From Macrotis lagotis (taxonomy: Eukaryota > Chordata > Mammalia > Peramelemorphia > Peramelidae), in assembly GCF_037893015.1 (NCBI RefSeq), contig NC_133658.1, forward strand, positions 145,691,982 through 145,755,981: 64,000 nt of DNA. Direction: 5' to 3'. The notes under the pieces are model-generated. The model made no database searches, had not been told where the DNA came from, and saw only the letters and a program-made list of their open reading frames with translations. Positions 61,141 to 64,000 of the stretch are shown piece after piece. Each line of letters starts with the position of its first letter. The first letter of the stretch is position 1. A program made the translations under genes and the position numbers.

Positions 61141-62180
61141 TTGCTTTTTATCCTCAATACCCAGTTCAGAGCATGAACTTATTAATCAGTGCTTGTGGAT
61201 GGACTATTTATTGATTAGTATAGAGGCACCTGTAAGTTCTCAAAGGCTGTGAAGAGCACAAGCTCTGGCAAGTCATATCAAACTAGAAAAGTTTTTAATT
61301 GAATCTTGGTGCAAGATTATTTGTTGACCAAGGACCAGACTGAGTCTTATCACCAGGACTATCCTGGCTATAACCAGTCATTAAGCCATTTATGTAAGCC
61401 TTCATGTAAATTACTGTCTGGGGAAGTGCCTACAAGCATGGAATTATAGTGGCTTGAAATTTTGAAGCAGTCATCAAATTTGTCTTATGTGAGTATTCCT
61501 CCCACACACATAAAATGTCAAAGCTAAGTGTTACTTTGATGAATAGCACCTTAAAGAGTATTTTTTGGAGCTGGATACATATAGTTTAATGGTAAATTTT
61601 ATTTTATAATGTTTCCTTGACTATGGGTAGTGTAGCAAGCTCTTATCTGGGTTAGTTTTTCATTTTATTCTTGAATTGATAACTTGGTTTAGAATTAAAA
61701 AAAAAAATTCTGTCCTTTTAAAATCTAATTTAAGGTAACCAGTCATGGTCTGAGTTACAAAAGTCATTTCAGGATACTAGACAACATAACTACCAAAATA
61801 AGTTCAAACAATATTTCTTCATCATTAAGTAACTATATGTTATTCTTTGGAGTAGTCTTTCTGGTCTAATTATTTAAAATCAATATTTAATAAGATCTAA
61901 TTATCCTTGTAAATTGAAAGTTAAGAAATTAAAAAGTTAGATTGTGCAAAAAAGGCTTTTAACTCCCCATCTTTCAGGTCCTTGCAGAAGAATTGGTTCA
62001 TATTTCTGCTTAGGACAGTTGCCTGTTTTAGTGAACAAACAATTTTCAAGTCAGAAAAAAAATGAAAGTTTTCGTATAATTCTAGCTGTAATTTAAGTGA
62101 TATTTTTGCAAATAAAAATTTGGTGCTGTATTTCGCTTGAAATTTGTGGTAATAGAATTTGACTATTGTCCTCTGTAAGT
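61141..62180. other. FNTA intron 6, unique sequence
   Basis: No repeat or exon recognised. The minus-strand frame at 61921-62238 has no known homology. Confidence 0.5.
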
Positions 62181-62189
62181 AAAAGAATG

Positions 62190-62280
62190 ATGAGGGAACT
62201 CTTTCTAAATCATTTGTATTGGAAAATATCATACACATCTAGAGAAAGAATTAGTCTGAATGCAGATCAAAGCAAAAGGT
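62190..62280 (+). mobile_element. L1 3'UTR fragment, sense
   Basis: GGAAAATATCATACACATCT then AGAGAAAGAATTAGTCTGAA, as in the L1 3' ends elsewhere. It forms the left arm of an exact inverted repeat. Confidence 0.65.
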
Positions 62281-62304
62281 TTTTTTAAGGTTTTTGCAAG
62301 GCAA
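62225..62304. repeat. Inverted repeat, left arm (80 bp, exact)
   Basis: The reverse complement of 63548-63627, base for base by eye. It spans an L1 3'UTR/SINE-tail junction. Confidence 0.9.
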
Positions 62305-62658
62305 TTTTGCAATTTAATGCTATTAACCTCAAAATATTTGAATGGATCTCTGATTTGGTTGACTTTGTGGTATTCCTTTCAGTGGTACAAATCACAACCT
62401 ATCCACATCTTTTCCTCCTGTGCATCCTTTGTCCTTGTCCTCTCTTAAAGCCTCATAAAGGAAAATAAACAAGAAAGCCTTTCCTCTAGGTTTGGTTTTG
62501 GTTTAGTTTTTAAACATTATATAGGTCCTTAAATCCTACTATTAAATAACATTTTTTGGTCATCTCTTATTAAGTATATCATTGCTGGCAATTTATGTAA
62601 AATTCTTTGCAAATCTTAGTTTTATATAAATCTTAGCTGTTATTACATTACATATTTT

Positions 62659-62803
62659 CTTTTTTTTTTTTTAGTTTGTTTTTTTTTTGCAAGGCAATGG
62701 GGTTAAGTAGCTTGCCCAAGACCACACAGCTAGGTAATTATTGTCTGAGGCCGGATTTGAACTCAGGTACTCCTGACTTCAGGGCCGGTGCTCTAGCTGT
62801 CCC
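62659..62803 (-). mobile_element. CORE-SINE
   Basis: Antisense copy with target duplication TACATATTTT at 62649-62658 and 62804-62813. Its head is slightly shortened. Confidence 0.9.
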
Positions 62804-63168
62804 TACATATTTTATTCTTCAGATATGATGTCCCATATTTTGCAACTATTTTATAGCCTTACCCAGTAGAAGCATATTAGTTTAGAAAAAGTTGAGATTT
62901 TATGCTTAGCATCTTTGAGAATACTGTAATGTTTTCCAAAAGCAATCTAGCTCTTTTCCAATTTTTACTCCATTTTCATTTCTGTGTCCAGCTCATTGTC
63001 CATCTTTATGGTGTCTGTCCACAGTGGACCTCAGTGAACCCTGCATATAATTGCATTCATAATCTGGATCATGGATCCTTCATTTACTTGGTTTTTTCAT
63101 TGTGAATTGATAAGGTTGAATTCACTTATGTTGTTAATGGTCCTATTAAAACTAGTATTCTACAATTT

Positions 63169-63315
63169 TATGGTTTTTTTGCAAGGCAAATGGGGTTAAG
63201 TGGCTTACCCAAGGCCACACAGCTAGGTAATTATTAAATGTCTGAGGTCAGATTTGAACTCAGGTACTACTGAATCCAGGGCCAGTGCTCTTTCCACTGC
63301 ACCAACTAGTTGCTC
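63169..63315 (-). mobile_element. CORE-SINE
   Basis: Antisense copy with a 17-bp target duplication CTAGTATTCTACAATTT at 63152-63168 and CTAGCATTCTACAATTT at 63316-63332 (one mismatch). Confidence 0.93.
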
Positions 63316-63420
63316 CTAGCATTCTACAATTTGATAAAGATAGCAAAATATCAACTTTGGACTCTTCATAGGATAGCTTCTTTATTTTTAAATGGTTTTT
63401 AAATGAAAGTAGTATGCTTT

Positions 63421-63567
63421 GGGGTGGCTAGGTGGCGCAGTGCATAGAGCACTGGCCCTGGAGTCAGGAGTACCTGAGTTAAAATTCCACCTCAGACACT
63501 TAATAATCACCTATCTGTGTGGCCTTGGACAAGTCACTTAACTCCATTTGCCTTGCAAAAACCTTAA
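63421..63567 (+). mobile_element. CORE-SINE joined to an L1 3' end
   Basis: Sense copy from GGGGTGGCTAGGTGGCGCAG to a short TTGCAAAAACCTTAAAAAAA tail, which abuts antisense L1 sequence with no unique spacer. Confidence 0.9.
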
Positions 63568-63627
63568 AAAAACCTTTTGCTTTGATCTGCATTCAGACTA
63601 ATTCTTTCTCTAGATGTGTATGATATT
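63548..63627. repeat. Inverted repeat, right arm (80 bp, exact)
   Basis: Contains the tail of the SINE at 63421-63567 and the start of the antisense L1. It is the complement of 62225-62304. Confidence 0.9.
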
Positions 63628-64000
63628 ATCTTTTAGAATTGTCTTTGTATTGCTGAGAAGAGCTAAGTTATCACTGTTGATTATCACATAGTATTGCTGT
63701 TAAGGTGTACAATGTTTTCCTGATCCTTCTCACTTCATTCAGCATCAGTTCATGTAAGTCTTTCCAGATTTTTCTGAAATCTGCCCACTTATTTCTTATA
63801 GAAGAATAGTATTCTTTGCATTCCTATATTACAACGTGTTCAACCAGTCCCTGAATGATGGACATCCTCTCAATTCTTTGCCACCACAGAAAGAGCTTTT
63901 TTTTGGATATGTGTGTCCTTTTCAGTTTTTATGATCTCTTTGCCTACTAGAAGTTTTGCTAAATCAAAGGGATGGACAGTTTGGGAGTTTTGGGTTTGTT
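63568..64000 (-). mobile_element. L1 3' end, antisense, continues beyond the window
   Basis: TTTGATCTGCATTCAGACTA, CTTCTCACTTCATTCAGCAT, CAGTTCATGTAAGTCTTTCC and GGACATCCTCTCAATTCTTT are the antisense of the L1 3' block seen at 360-620. Confidence 0.8.

Overview
This is nuclear DNA from a marsupial. It carries parts of two neighbouring genes on the + strand: the 3' third of HOOK3 (a dynein-dynactin cargo adaptor) and the 5' two thirds of FNTA (the shared alpha subunit of protein farnesyltransferase and geranylgeranyltransferase I). The same pair and order is known from human 8p11.21, so the window is conserved synteny. The marsupial call rests on the repeats: dozens of ~150-bp tRNA-derived CORE-SINEs of the WSINE1/MAR type, MAR1-like SINEs with a 3' tail of the 'AACTGGAGAAGRAAATGGCAAACCACTCCAGTAT' kind (quoted here only in broad form), marsupial L1 3' ends and HAL1 (half-LINE1) copies. 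An Australian lineage is possible, but that is inference.

Layout. 1-2763: HOOK3 intron with L1 and SINE copies. 2764-14344: seven HOOK3 coding exons, including the stop, plus a candidate 6-nt microexon at 5427-5432. 14345-~24209: a ~9.9-kb, unusually repeat-poor HOOK3 3'UTR that holds one hAT-type MITE and one SINE and ends at a strong distal poly(A) signal. 24210-~42580: an intergenic region packed with retroelements: three overlapping L1 3' ends, a broken class II endogenous retrovirus with LTRs and 6-bp target duplication (30400-34655), and a full-length HAL1 (35121-38510) with its own target duplication. 42600-43190: FNTA CpG-island promoter and exon 1. 43186-43830: a GC-rich minisatellite in FNTA intron 1. 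46753-60555: FNTA exons 2-6. Later FNTA exons lie beyond the window. FNTA intron 4 holds a second HAL1 in reverse orientation (51398-54777).

The two genes share no pathway; they are simply neighbours. The most unusual signals are in non-genic DNA. The two HAL1 copies share a SINE in the same place inside ORF1 and three SINE-derived segments in their 3' parts. Those 3' segments have an A-to-G-biased divergence on the HAL1 sense strand that resembles a fossil of RNA editing. Other items worth a second look are the HOOK3 microexon, a perfect 80-bp inverted repeat near the right end, and a perfect 16-bp-arm hairpin upstream of FNTA.
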